A stretch of 64,000 nucleotides of DNA, taken from the NCBI GenBank assembly GCA_025738555.1, contig JAOVFP010000006.1, forward strand, positions 806,001 through 870,000, given 5' to 3'. Of this stretch, positions 23,387 through 35,680 are shown piece by piece. The stretch's first letter is position 1; every line of letters starts with the position of its first letter. The DNA is from Cyathus striatus. Lineage: Eukaryota > Basidiomycota > Agaricomycetes > Agaricales > Nidulariaceae. Below the pieces are notes generated by a model. It saw nothing but the letters and a program-made list of their open reading frames with translations. It ran no database searches and was not told the DNA's origin. The position numbers and the translations under genes were made by a program.

Positions 23387-25472
23387 ATGTCAATCTCAAC
23401 TAAGGCTTATGAAAAGCTCCCTCTTCGTCCTCGCGCCAGTAGCGACGCGCGGGGCTCGGGCTCGGACTACGGAAGCAGATCTAGCACGTCAAGCTCAGAG
23501 GATGCATTGTCTCCTCATACCTCTTCTGATGCTTTGTACTACGTACCAGACATGAACTATTCTTCCGAAGAAGAAGCTGAAGTAGTACGGATCTTGGACC
23601 GCCGACTGTTCTCTTGGATCCTCTTAACAACCTTCGTTCTGAATATGGATCGGACGAACATCTCGAATGCAATATCCGATAATCTCCCGGAAGACTTGGG
23701 CTTCACTATTGACACTGTGAATACCGCATCGGCCTTGCACTCTATCCTCTTCTCTATATTTTGTTTCACTGGATCAATTGTGGCTAAGATCGCGGGACCT
23801 TCAAGATGCAAGTCATTCTTAATCAGTGCGATAACATTTACTAAACTTTGAAGCAGGGATACCTACTCTCATGCTTTCTTGGGGTCTCGTTACACTTGCC
23901 CATGTATTAATCAAGGATAAATTTGGATATCTCACCGGTAACTTCCTCCAATACTTCATTTGAGTCCGAGTACTGAATCATGTCGGTTCCTTAGTTAGAT
24001 GCTGTAAAAATTCTTTCATCATCTTAAACTGTTCACTTTCTTAACATGTTTATTTTCTTGCTTAGGGATTGCGATTACGGAAGGAGGTGTAATACCGACT
24101 ACACTTGTTTATCTCGGAGGATTTTACAAGGGTGGAGAGCTTGCCACACGGCTCGCATGGTTTTGGGGTATACAGAAAGTTGCAAGCGCGATAAGTGGCC
24201 TTATGTCCTCTGGTCTTCTACGATTACGTGGAGTGGCCGGTCTTGAAGGCTGGAAATGGTTGTTCCTTGTTGATGGAGTTATTACGGTTATTGTGGCAGC
24301 TGCAACCTGGTACTCCTCACAGTTCTTTTTCTTTCGGCAACGAAAGTATAAACAAGAATTTTAGGTTCTACTTGCCCGCCACACTCGTCAAAACCCATGG
24401 TGGTCTACGAGGTCCCAAAGCTTGGTTTACTAAGCGACAAATACAAATCGCATTAACGAGGGTTATTAAAGACGACGCATCAAAGAGATCCTATGAGTGG
24501 GTTACCGAGTCTTTTGTAAACAGTGTTGTTAAACACAAACTGTAGGAAACGAGTTGACTGGTTAGATATTAAAGACACACTTACTGACATCGGAATATGG
24601 GGTCATCTCCTAATCACCATCTTCGGTCTAACGCCGATGTCACCACTTAATACTTGTAAGAAAAATGCTCCTCGTTTAATTTCCTTCAACATGTTATGGT
24701 TATTTAGATCTTCCAACCATCATCAAATCTTTCAACTTTAACGTCTTTGTTGCGAATGCACTCACAGCGCCTCCTTATCTTCTTGAAACTGTGGTGATGC
24801 TGATAAATGTTAATCATTCAGCCAAGACGAAAGAGCGCGGTTTCCATGGTGCCTTTGGCGGTAAGATTATTCTTATGTGTGTTGCATTGTACTGTGCTGA
24901 TTGTCGTATTTCTGTTAGCTGGATGGCAACTACTAGGTTGGATCCTCCTTCGTATGCTTCCAACTGGAACGCGTAGAGAATTCAAATATTTGGCCGCAAT
25001 GATCGTGGCTTCGTGGCCATACACACATCCTTTAAACATTGCTTGGATGTCTGAGAATACAGGGTATGTTATATCAGTTCTTTACACAAGCCTCATAAGT
25101 GATATTTTAATAGGAGCGTTGGGAAACGCACAGTGGCTTCTGGGCTAATTATCGGTTCCGCTAATATCTACGGAATCTGGGGATCTCAGATATACCGCGC
25201 CGACGATGCTCCAGGTACTATATAATACCCCAAACTAACCATTCTTCAGGTACTAACAGTTACACAAAGATTTCAAACGCGGAAATACGATCAGTGTGGT
25301 CTTCGCATCCATAGCTTTAATTCTTTGGTTCTTTCAAAAATACAACTACAAGCGCCGCAATGCATTAAATGCAGCACAATTCGCTGCGCTAAGCGAGGAA
25401 GAGAAAATAGAAGAAGAAAAACAAAAAGAAGAGAAAGGAAATAGAAGTCTTCTTTATCGCTTTACGACTTGA
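23387..25472 (+). CDS. MFS permease, Dal5/Tna1-like anion:cation symporter
   Basis: Nine exons fit without frame conflict: 23387-23807, 23857-23937, 24066-24309, 24365-24496, 24546-24655, 24708-24860, 24919-25063, 25114-25214 and 25270-25472, giving 529 residues. A Ser-rich N-terminal tail (1-60) precedes helix 1 (SWILLTTFVLNMDRTNISNA), the family's signature region. Further landmarks are ITEGGVIPTTLVYLGGFY, GWKWLFLVDGVITVIVAAAT, WGHLLITIFGLTP, WMSENTG and the late SANIYGIWGSQIYRADDAP. The C-terminus is a charged, Glu/Lys-rich tail. The family imports allantoate, nicotinate and related small acids across the plasma membrane; the substrate here is unknown. Intron 1 is GC-AG (gcaagt at 23808), needed to restore the W codon. 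Intron 2 (128 nt) is longer than the rest and its exact ends are the least certain. Confidence 0.88.
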
Positions 25473-25607
25473 TTTTGTACGAGTAACGATATTACTAGTG
25501 ACATGTCACGACCTTTGTTCTTTCTTGTTGTTGTACACCTTGCTAGACTACAATGTGGCGCAGACCCACACCTACAAATCTCTTTTTCTTGTAATCAATT
25601 CATCATT

Positions 25608-27179
25608 CTACACATCATTCGCCCATTTCTTCTCCGGTTGCAACCCCCAGCTATTGAGCCAACTAATAAACTCCCCAGCAATTTTCTGATGACCTCCGAC
25701 ATCAGGATGTGTATTATCCGGGAACACATCAGCAAATGTAACCCAGCCGGTCGTGTCCACAAGGTGAATATTCTTGTCCCCAGATGCAGTCCTACCAACA
25801 CAGAATAAGATAAAAGAACAATGCAGCTGATAATCATGATGGGGAACTCGAAGTGATGCGATGCGGCGGGATGATCATCTTACAGATAATCACTGTCACT
25901 TACCTATTGTTCACGATTTCTTGGTACAAGCCAGTATAATAATAGGATATACTTCCGTCTGCACTAGGCCATCCCCACTGTTTGAAAAAAATCTTTAACT
26001 TGTTATTTCATTGATAACTTGATAAAATGCTCACTGGAGTAAAGACAAAAATAGGTTGTCTCTTGAAGGTTGTACGCAGACGAGATATGAAGTTCGAATA
26101 AACCTCGACAAATTGGTCATTTGTGACTCCTTGAGATGCGTCGTTTGCACTATTACCTAGTTTAAAACAATGCATAAGATTATGACAAGAATATGGCTCA
26201 CCCAATGTGTATTACGATATGTGTAGGCGCAGGAACATCCCGAACAAAATCCCACGGGGTGGTAAAGTTATGGTCGGAGGTATAGTAGTATCCCGTATCC
26301 TCTGTCTATACGGAAATTAATGAACCTCACGTTTTCGATGAACGGAATGGATATTGACGTACGCGGAAGAACTGGAAGGATACACCATGCACGTTTCCAT
26401 ACGACAAGATGTCCTATTTAAATCATCAACCAATGCATGCTATCGAAAATTCAGCGTGAAAAGCATACAGTCAATGCAGCTCCAGGCTGCGCATTAACCC
26501 TATGTTCAGCCTTAAAATGCTCTCCGACAAGGAATGGCCACGCTTGACCCACGCCTTGCGGAAGATATTGTCCCTACATGACACCCACACGTTCAGTTTC
26601 ACGTAACGGACTGGTAACAGAATAAGAATACGAACGGCACTCAACGAGTCACCGATAAACTGAAACGCGAGCTTTTGGGGGGTATATGGGACCAACCCTG
26701 CCCCGCGGTTAAGCGTGATACTCTCAAGATTGATCCGGTTATCCTGCCATCCCTCCACGTTTATCCTTACAACACTCGCCTTCCCATTTCCAGATAATCC
26801 GGAAAGAGGAATGGAGTTGGTACCGGACGAGACGTTCACCGTGACGAAGGGATTGTAGTCCACGCTTACGCCTATGGAAGCTAATGGAGCGGTGGTATGT
26901 GATCCTAAGTTAAGCGAGAGGGATTGAAGGTTTTGGATGTGCAGTTTGAGTCCTGATCCAGCCCTTCAAGTTCTCTTTTCTAATTTTGAATTATAGGGAT
27001 GAAAGAAGAGGGACGTACCACCATGTACCTGGAGACTCATCCCATCTTCCATGGTAGTATATCAATGGATGGGTGTGAGAGATTGTCACTCCTGCGGAAG
27101 GAGACGAAGTCGCTGCCCCCAGGATGAGAGCGGGGAGCAAAAAGAGCACAAGTGCGAATTTCGTCCGTAGGAACATCAT
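25608..27179 (-). CDS. Secreted SGNH/GDSL esterase (CE2-like)
   Basis: Eight exons join in frame: 27179-27019, 26963-26636, 26573-26469, 26413-26363, 26305-26202, 26149-26035, 25977-25904 and 25791-25608, giving 373 residues. A signal peptide is clear (FALVLFLLPALILGAATS). An N-terminal beta-rich domain (YYHGRWDESPGTWW, NPFVTVNVSSGTNSI) precedes the SGNH domain with the GDSL-type block FIGDSLSAG (Ser nucleophile), the Asn block HIGANDASQG and the C-terminal Asp-His pair in FPDNTHPD. This two-domain shape is that of CE2-like carbohydrate esterases, which remove acyl groups from plant polysaccharides outside the cell; the substrate is inferred. It is convergent with the permease gene, 135 bases apart. 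Confidence 0.9.
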
Positions 27180-28957
27180 CTTTCTGAAGACGTCTAAGAA
27201 TATTATGCATATGCACGACAGTTATATACGATGCATGAATTCACGTAAAATGAGCATATGGCTCTAGGCTAAAGCAGAAGAAGACGGAAAAGAGAAAAAA
27301 GAACAGAAAGAAGTAGGATGGCGAGCGTATTCTTGTCCTGCAGAGCATGCTATTACTGTGTCACGAGATTAATGCGCCGAATAATCACCGAGATTGGGTA
27401 GGATTAACGTATGGATGTCGGACATACTGGAAGGATTATTTCTGAAGAAAAGGATAAATATAGGAGAAACGAAGTCGCTTAGGCGGACCTCGGGACTCGG
27501 GATTGATGGCGGGATCTGATGGCGGTCCCGAACATTGATTGAAGCGCGCAAATCACTGATTGTCGTCGGTGGGAGAAATTAAAACACGCAGATAACACAT
27601 GGTTACCCAGGACGGTAGACATAGATAGTTAGAGTGCTCAGATTCCCAGCTCCTTACCCCGGTCAGACAGCGATTACGTTCGATCACATACAGTCTAAAA
27701 ACGAGATAACCACGTTCCGACGAGTGGTGAGCTTCTATGGGTCGACTTCTGTCATTTGTGGTATTTTCTCGTCATAGGCAATATCTTTATAAAGCACTTG
27801 TACATAATTAGACCTGTCCAAGTGGTTATACGAATTGACAGAACACGTGAAAGATTGGCGCTATGAATCCTTCTGATCCTTCTGTTAAAAGGGAGATTTC
27901 GATAATCCAGATAGTAAAGGAAGGTGGGTCCAAATAATGATTATCATTGTTCAGTTAGCGTTTAGGGAAATTCTCAACAGCCTCGCTCCATAAGCATGCA
28001 ACTACGTCAGAACAATGAAATGTTTTCTCAGGTGTGTCCTTGACCAGAGGGGGAAAAGAAGAAAAAATTCTAGAAATGATATTCGTGAGGAGGGAAGTCA
28101 CAAGGTATGGATGAGGGCAGAGTTTCCATCACTTGAGCCTCGAGGCTGAAAAAGCTGAGTTTGGGTGTGGGTCGAGTGCGTTGATAAATATTTTGTCATG
28201 ACTCGGGGATTATGGAGGGTATTTACTTGGACCTGCAGAACGGGATGGAGACATGAGATGATGGTGATTTCGCTCGCTGGGACTGGAATTGCAGGTAGGT
28301 CTGTCTCTCCGTCCAGGGACACGCTTGGGCTCGGACCCAAAGAGATTGATGACGGTTGGTTTGAGAAGCCAGGGATTCATTCTATTGCCCATATTATCGT
28401 CGCATCTTCACAATGCAGCGAGGTCGTGGCGTGCGGAAGGTTGCCTTATCCGAGCGATCGTGTTGTTTTTTGTTCGGATTCCGGAGACAGAAGAACAAGA
28501 TGTTTTGTAGTGTAGGTCCCTCAGGTGAGTTGTGGGGGAATATAAGCGTGAATAACAAAGGTGATGACGGGCGAAGTGACTAGGGGAACAACGGCTGTAG
28601 TGCAGAGGGAAACAAAAAGCTGTTGAACGGTATTATAAAGTAGGAGCTGTGTGGCAGTGTTTTATGCTTCCAACTGTCAGCACGTGGTCGATAATCCTGT
28701 TAGATTATATTATTTATTTTTGAAACTCTTTCCCTTATAATATGCTCCTGCCCTCCTCGTTTCCTATCTCACCACCACCAAACTCCTCGTTTACCCTGCC
28801 TGAATCTATCTGCTAGACTCTGCTCTTTATTCTGTAAATTTCCCTCATAAAACGGCCCCAAAATTAGAGCTGCGAAATCACGAACTGCCTCAAGCGTCGG
28901 CCTTCTTTTAGTCTACTGCCATTTACTGCGCCCTCTGCTTCTCTTCTACATACACCC
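27180..28957. other. Intergenic region between divergent genes
   Basis: No gene is supported; frames such as 28165-28515 lack domains and splice logic. The stretch separates the divergently transcribed esterase and the unassigned gene at 28958 and should hold both promoters. About 28640-28940 is pyrimidine-rich on the plus strand, typical of fungal core promoters. Confidence 0.5.
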
Positions 28958-30558
28958 ATGTCCCAGCCAGGCTCTTCACATACGCCCATGCAATCTATGT
29001 ACCCTGGTCAGCAGTACTCTCAACCCACCATGCCACCCATTCAGCCGATACCCCCTCTCAACCACCAGCAACCAGTTGCGGGTCCATCACAACCACCATC
29101 CCAACAGCCTCCTCCGCTGCGCCGTAATCTGAATACTGCAAACCCTGTGCCACCAGGAGACTGTCCCATCCTGATATGGATGCTTGCGTTGAATAGAGAA
29201 TACACTAAGGAGGTCCGTATCGATCCCTGCACAATTCAACCTGACGATATTCATCAATACGGATAGGAGTTTGACCAGTGTTACAATGTTGTCAAAGATT
29301 GCCTCCCCTACGTGGATTCGAAAACCTACGACCCAACCAATGCATCTCACTTACGTACGTCCTAGACGTCCTCCTGTCCCCTCGACACGTAAAAAATTCT
29401 AACCACACGTCACATAGGGCACTACCTGACTCATATGCTGCCCTTGCTCATGATGAGGCACCGTCGGATACCGCGATCAAAGTGGAGAGATCTTGCCACG
29501 CCAGAGGGGAAGCATTGGATAGAACAGGTACGTTGGCTCCTCATTCCCTTCGCACAGAACTGTTCGCCGTTGCACACACATACCAACTATTACTATACCC
29601 TAATGCCGCTCTCTCCGGTCTACCTCCTCATTCTTCACCCACTCCACCCTTCATCGGTGACAGTTCCGTGCCTTCTAACCTTTCTTCCTCATGTCCCGAA
29701 CTGCTTCCATGCAATCTTTTTGCCATCCTGTGCAGCGCTAAATTTGTCCCCGATGCTGATTCCGGTCCGCTCCCACAGAACACCGACGACATGAACCCGG
29801 AAAAGGCTTTACATTCCAAGATCGGCTATTCACTCATGTGGGAGGCCTCGTTGTGCGGGATGGCGATGACCCAAGGTCGTCAAGAAAGGGTAACCTTCAT
29901 CGGGTTGGGGATTAAGCACCGTGCTATTGAAGGAAAGTTGACGCTCGAGGAGTATGTACAGTCACTATCGCATAAGGTGTGTTGCACTTTCATTACTCTT
30001 TGTGATTCGTTTCATATCATACCCACTACGTGTCCATTTCTCCCCTCCCCGTTCCTGCCCTCCTGTCAATCACATCTCCGTCTTCAACGCATTCCAACTC
30101 ACCTACCCCTTTCTTCTCTTTTATGTTCCGCCCTGCCAGCTTACGGACCTCGAAATCCGCAATATCACACAAGACCCAGCGAAAGAAAACGTGCTGCGGA
30201 GACTGAGCATGGTCCTAGCGTGCAAAACGGCATACTACAACGCCATCGGGTCCACGCCCCTTGACATGCGCCGCATGGAATTCGATATTCCTAATAAGCG
30301 CGTCAACGGCGACGGGAAACCCCTCGTCGGGTGGGAGTTTAGGATCTTCGAAGTTCGGCTAGGTGTTGCACGACGCGATCCCGCTACCAAGAAGGAAATC
30401 TTGGTCGTTGAGGAGTATCAGTGCGCGTGTGCTTTCTATAGAGGATGGAAGGAGAACAGCAAGTTCATTTTTTCAAGGCGACAAAGGAACTAGAACCTTG
30501 GGTTCAGTTTATCAATTTGGACCAGATGATGAAGGTTCTTCCAAAGCTGACAGCATAA
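28958..30558 (+). CDS. Unassigned multi-exon gene, one apparent frame break
   Basis: I do not recognise the product. It starts with a Pro/Gln-rich tail (residues 1-60), then PPGDCPILIWMLALNREYTK. A 54-nt intron (29213-29266) removes an in-frame stop and gives TKEEFDQCYNVVKDCLPYVD. Further likely exons carry MRHRRIPRSKWRDLATPEGK, then KALHSKIGYSLMWEASLCGM, GIKHRAIEGKLTLEEYVQSL, and after another intron (acceptor near 30140) LTDLEIRNITQDPAKENVLR, RMEFDIPNKRVNGDGKPLVG and FRIFEVRLGVARRDPATKKE. The last stretch (ELEPWVQFINLDQMMKVLPK) is in a different frame from the exon before it; the shift falls at a run of six T near 30467-30472, so one base may be missing there. The long intron after about 29530 is not resolved. 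It reads like a conserved soluble protein. Confidence 0.6.
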
Positions 30559-33130
30559 GCTGTTGCTTTCCTCCTTCATTGTCGCTGGTCATATTTGTAG
30601 TATCTCTATCTCTCTGCTTCTGCGTCTCGGTGCTGTCGATCTCTTCCTACCGCGATACCTCCCCCGCTTATATCCTCGAACTCTTTATTTCCTCAATAGT
30701 ATACCATTTCAATTTGTACATTCACCCGCATTTATTGTATGTAAGTATGCACCTTCTCGTATTATAGATGGTTACATCGGATACAATTAAAAATACTTTT
30801 TCAAATGCGAACAGCTGTACTGCGTCAGACACTAAGAATATGGTTTCTAGGGCCCTGAAAGCTATACTCAATTACTCTATGTAACCGTAACTTGAATAAA
30901 TGTTCATATGTTACTATATGAATGTAACCAAGTAACCAACTTCCTGATATTCATGTTTTTCAAATGCCAACACTTTATCTCGCAGTAACACTCACTGCCT
31001 CCCCTTTGACTCGGGAGTATCGGTCTTTAATGACATATGCGACTTCGACAAATCAAAGATAAATGTAACACTTGACTTCGGACATTGAAATGTAACCAGG
31101 TCAGCAATACCCGCACACTTGCGCCCATCCCGCGCTGCGACACTCATCGCCTTGTTGCTAACACGAAGCTAACTCTCCGGCTAGTGTCTAGTAGGAACCT
31201 TTGTTTCATTAGACGATAATGCGCGCTAGCCGGAAACTTCAAACAAGCGATTGGACTTGTCTCAGTTACTAGTCAAGTACCAGTTCCGTCAAGTTCCGTC
31301 AAAGTTCCATCCCTTGACTTTAGACGGTGGTAGCGTACAACCAGTGCTAGTGATAATTTCTTCCTCCAATGGGGTCAAGGGGCCGAGTCAAGGTATATAA
31401 ATCAGCTATCTGCGGAGTAGTAGGCTCACGAATTTCAAAGTAAGGATCGTGTTGGCATCTGGCATGTGAACGACTAGATAACATACAGCCTCATAGGAGG
31501 GGTCAACACGGTTGGGTGGATAAAAGTACCGGAGGCGCTGGTAGATGCTATGGAATGGGCCATTCCATAGCATCTACCAGCGTTCCGAATGGCGTGCTGG
31601 AAGTAGAACTTGTTTTGGAAAAACCAGTGTAAGAAAGTGGGCTTCAGGATGTAAACGGAAATCTTGGAAGTAGAAAGATTGTGTGATATCACGCACTGGA
31701 AGATTAATCCCTCAAGAACTACGTCAACAGTAGTGGTGTAGGGCAATCTGGCCGTTGGCCTCTACTTGGCCTCAACGGCCCGAGAATCCAAGTAGATTGT
31801 CCCAGAAACCTATAGGACGACATTCCGCCACTGATTGTGGACATAGTGATCACTATCATAAATAACTTAGGGGGAAGTCTGCTAAAATTGAATGTCAGCT
31901 CTACAGCATTCCGTCAGCTTATTTAAATACTATCTCCTGGGAGTAAGGTTATGACGACAACCTTTTACGATATTGGACAAGCGTAGTAAGAATATGGTGG
32001 GCTCTACTAAGATGGTGTTTATCAGATAGTAAAGCCCCGGTCCATTAGATGCATATCACATCTACTTATATCTGTTCGAGATTAGACCAGCTGTAGTCCA
32101 TAATCACGCCTGGTAAACAGCTGGATAATTCGAGATGTCAATTACTTACTACCTTTCCACTGGGGCCATTCACAGGGTGTTATATATTTGGTCACTGGTT
32201 GCTTCGTCGAGGCTCCGCCGACGATGCCATTCTCTAGGTAAATGGAGCAATATCTTCTCTCGAAAATACGCATCACTATTAAAGCATCAGGACACCGTAA
32301 ATACTATTTTCTCTCGTTCTGTCAATAATCATTGGGCGCGCCGATGAAGACGTAGAGCTTACTCAGAAACTATGGTAAACGTATGTATGCTGTTAAATAT
32401 CCTAGGGAAACATATTAGCACCGTAACATTTTAATTTCTATGCCAATCAATAACATACACTTCTAATTCTACATAGAATCCACTAAAATGGTTCCTTTAT
32501 CGAAAATTCAGGCTCTGTAATGTTTGAATTTACCGTTAAATGACCTAAAGACTGCGAGCACTGTTTGAAGTCGTTAGTTGGTATCTTAGCTAGAGATGCC
32601 AAGTACTTAACAAGAGCTTTTGCCGCCCATCCTGTTTAAGTGATCAACGCACGGTGCTCAGAAAAGGCTATAAATAACCAGTTCCGACAACCTCAATTCA
32701 ATGCCTAAGGATTCGGAGATCGATTTAATTAGCACCAGAGCGACAATCAGAATTGAAGGCGTCAACTAGGAACCTTCGGATGTCACGGTAATCCAAAGAT
32801 CGGCAACAGGCGCCTGAAGACGTCGAAATCTACCCGCAAGCGCTTAATATGTTACGCGCTTTTAAAGGCGCCAAAAACTGAAGGCGCTGAAGTCGAACGC
32901 CGCGCGCCAAAATCGTGGGAGTAACTTCAGCCAGTATACTCAGGCTGTACTATTACCTATCTATAGCACACCAGATCTACAAAAGTTGCCAGTTCTATAG
33001 TATGCAGTCTAGGAATCAGCGATTCTTTTGCCTCCTAACCATGTTGAGTGTGAACTCTAACCGCTACTAGGAAAGTTGATCTGAAGTAGCCAGAACGAGA
33101 TCCAAAAATAGGTATATCGTCTAAATATCG
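30559..33130. other. Gene-poor stretch with a perfect palindrome
   Basis: No gene is supported. A minus-strand frame at 31474-31746 spans the palindrome at 31536-31582 but has no domain. Words such as aaggcgc and gcgccaaaa recur around 32868-32915. The stretch probably includes decayed repeats. Confidence 0.45.
31536..31582. repeat. Perfect 23-bp inverted repeat with 1-base spacer
   Basis: The arm cgctggtagatgctatgg plus aatgg is followed by one g and then by its exact reverse complement. The 47 bases can form a hairpin or cruciform with a minimal loop. Confidence 0.9.
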
Positions 33131-34520
33131 TCACCACGTGGTCTGAGTCTCCTTGCTAAAAATATCGGCTATAGCTGTTTCAGTCGTACTCCAAAGCTCG
33201 GCCGCAAGTGCTGGGTTCCTCGCATCTTGAGGAAGGTTCTCCGTATATATCACGCCAAAGGGGGTCAAGTATGAACCAGCATACTTTGAACTCTCCAAAG
33301 ATACTTCCGCAGCAGTAGCCGCAAAGAGGGCCGTATTTGCTCCTTCCAGAGGCGTCATCGCCCCATCCAGTCGACTTGCTGAATCTGTGCGATTCACGTA
33401 GTCGAGAGCTCCAGCTGGTACGAATTCGAGTGAGTATACCTATGACGCGAGTCAAATCGACATACCTGTTCGTACTGTGCCCGGATGTACAGATATGACA
33501 AGGATTCTAGAGCCTTCTTCATTGAGCCTCCTCTGCAATTCTGACGCAAACAGGGCGCTCGCAAGCTTCGAATGGCCTATGCAGTGCACATCGAAGTTTT
33601 TCAGCACGCATCCCCAAGTAAATGAGTCAAGTAAGAGCACCATAACGCAGCCGGTTCGCCATTACATCATCCTTGCTACCAAAATCGATATTGAATGATT
33701 CTTTTGTTTCAAATCGTATTGGTCCCGGAACGGAAGCCAAATTGAGGGATGAAATCTAGGTTTAGTCAGTCAATATAATGCAAGACAGCGGAGAATGGTA
33801 ACTACCATAACAACTCGGACGTCACTGTATGTTGCCGTAGACTTTAACAACGGAAGTAAAGTGCTTGTGATGACGAATGGCGCAATGTGACTACAGCTTT
33901 CATCAGGAGCAGGACTAGAAACTAGATGAAGAAGCGCACTTGGTGACAATGGACAATGAGATGCTGTGACTGTCCAAAACTAAAGGAGAGTGGAGTCTAG
34001 AGAGTATGCATCAACAGAGTACTAGGAGGTTGTGTACCCATGCAACAACAGCTACCTCGCAGCATTATGGATTAAAAGGTCCAAGCGACTTTCATTCGCC
34101 AAAAACTTCTCGGAAGCCTCTTTGACTTGTTCTAGATCACCAAGATCTGCAATAAACATTTTTAGATTGTGTTTAGGCACCGTCGGTGAAGTAGAGATAA
34201 TAGTATCAATGGCAGCTTGAGCCTTGTCCGCACTCCTGGCTCCAATGTAGACTTTAGCGCCACGGAGAGCAAGTTGATTGGCGATGTTAAAGCCAATGCT
34301 CATAACGCCACTGCTCAAGACACTCCTTCTGTCAGTTTTCGGGCGTACCCCACATAATCACCAAGTAAGTACCTCGAGCCAGTAACGAGTGCTACCTTCC
34401 CAGCTAAATCAGGCATCAAGTTGAGATCCCATGGCTGAAGCAGAGTATCAGTGCAAGTGCCAGGTCCACCAAAACACTACAAACCTTTTCGTGGTTCGAG
34501 TTATCGTCGGCAGTGGCCAT
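33131..34520 (-). CDS. Short-chain dehydrogenase/reductase, copy SDR1
   Basis: Exon 1 is 34485-34520 ([11 protein letters not shown] after Met), followed by [20 protein letters not shown] and, after an intron, [20 protein letters not shown], the Rossmann nucleotide-binding start. Then come [10 protein letters not shown] (the NAG-like motif), DVRVVM and the active site Y-G-H-S-K. The active site is split by a 64-nt intron (33577-33640) exactly after Y and the first base of the Gly codon. The C-terminal exons carry [20 protein letters not shown] and [15 protein letters not shown]. The protein resembles retinol-dehydrogenase/WWOX-like SDRs, which oxidise or reduce alcohols and carbonyls with NAD(P); the substrate is unknown. 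All junctions I checked keep the frame, so it looks functional. It is the most diverged intact copy of the array. Confidence 0.85.
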
Positions 34521-34991
34521 CTGAAGGGGGTTAAAAGTTATACGCTAGGAAACACGAAAGATAGTGCGTGATATACCCACTTTTACGGTATTCAGTTAGC
34601 AAAGGCATTTGGTGTCATGCCTCACCTACACACCCGACGTGCTATGCTGCGTGCAATTCATGAATGCGCGGCGAGCCTAGCTTGAATTCCCGATAAGACG
34701 GAAATTAGTCAACTTTAGCCAAATCCAGCTGCAACAGAGGGGCCTGAAGCCAACTTAGAGAGAATAAACAGCCTAATGGGAAAAAGAACCAGTAGTATCA
34801 GGTGCTGTGTGCTTAGGGAAGCCAGCATAGATAATGCACATATATAGCAGCTCCTGACAGCGCGAGTAGATGACATAAAACTGAGTACGAAAGCAGGACA
34901 AACTTCCGTTCAGAGGTACCACTTCACTTGCAAGCTATCCTGCATCGTATAAATGACGCGATTTCAACGGACTTGAAACAATAAAGCAGCT
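34521..34991. other. Spacer between SDR1 and the SDR2 fragment
   Basis: About 470 bases upstream of SDR1, holding its presumed promoter. No gene or repeat was recognised. Confidence 0.5.
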
Positions 34992-35390
34992 TTACAACGC
35001 AGACACTGATAGTTCATCTATTAGCTGAAGACTTCGGCACAGGATTCTTTTCATTCTCAGATAGATCCTTGCGTGATATTTCTCGGTAGGAGACCGATGT
35101 GCACCGCCGTACTTTGGCTTATCAGCGCGTAACGCGGGGGCTACGATTGTGAAGAGGTGTGTAATAGCGTCCTCGGGGGTGGTGGCTCTGGCTACAATAA
35201 AGAAGGATTGAGAAAAGGCTAATGAGATGTACCAGTCATGCCACATACATGACTTCACGGAACCAAGGTATAGGGAGAGCGATACATTGTTTGCTCCATC
35301 CTCATCTAACTTCCTCTGAAGTTGGTATGAAAAGAGTGCATTGGTAAGCTCCGATTGTCCTGCACAAGAAACTTGTATAAGATAGTGGAA
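34992..35390 (-). pseudogene. SDR2: 3' half of an SDR gene, decayed
   Basis: Only the part after the active-site intron is present. It begins at an acceptor (cttgtgcag) with GQSELTNALFSYQLQRKLDE, where intact copies have GHSKLANILFAFQLQKKLD, so the catalytic Lys is lost. ATTPEDAITHLFTIVAPALR and DKPKYGGAHRSPTEKYHAR match the C-terminal part with frame disturbance. The 5' half of the gene is absent; upstream sequence (35400-35680) shows no SDR homology. Confidence 0.75.
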
Positions 35391-35680
35391 TTGCCAGAAT
35401 GATTTCAACGACGGACATGCCATATGGGAGAACGAAGAAGTGCCCATGGACAAAGACATGCGAGAAAGAAGATGGCTTAGGACTTGAGAGTGCAATAAGC
35501 GTGATAAAGAATGGTGCAGTGTCCCATGCCTTGTACAATGACCAGGCGTGGGGCGTAGCGTGGCAGCATCGTGAAATCATTCTGATGAAGACATATCCAA
35601 GGTGCCATATGCCCCAGGCCCATCCATCAAAGACCGTAAATTTCAAACTCACAGTCATACAACAACAGAACATAAAGGAA

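Noticed and set aside
23938..24065. A 27-nt micro-intron plus 5-base micro-exon in the permease gene that would restore VR before the next exon
   Set aside because: One 128-nt intron keeps the frame without such extreme splicing; I kept the simpler model but the border is the weakest of the gene.
29278..30264. A continuous 328-codon plus-strand frame
   Set aside because: It runs through clear introns of the gene at 28958-30558; the spliced exons read in other frames in the first part and give more protein-like sequence. Only the stretch after about 29735 is in the real frame.
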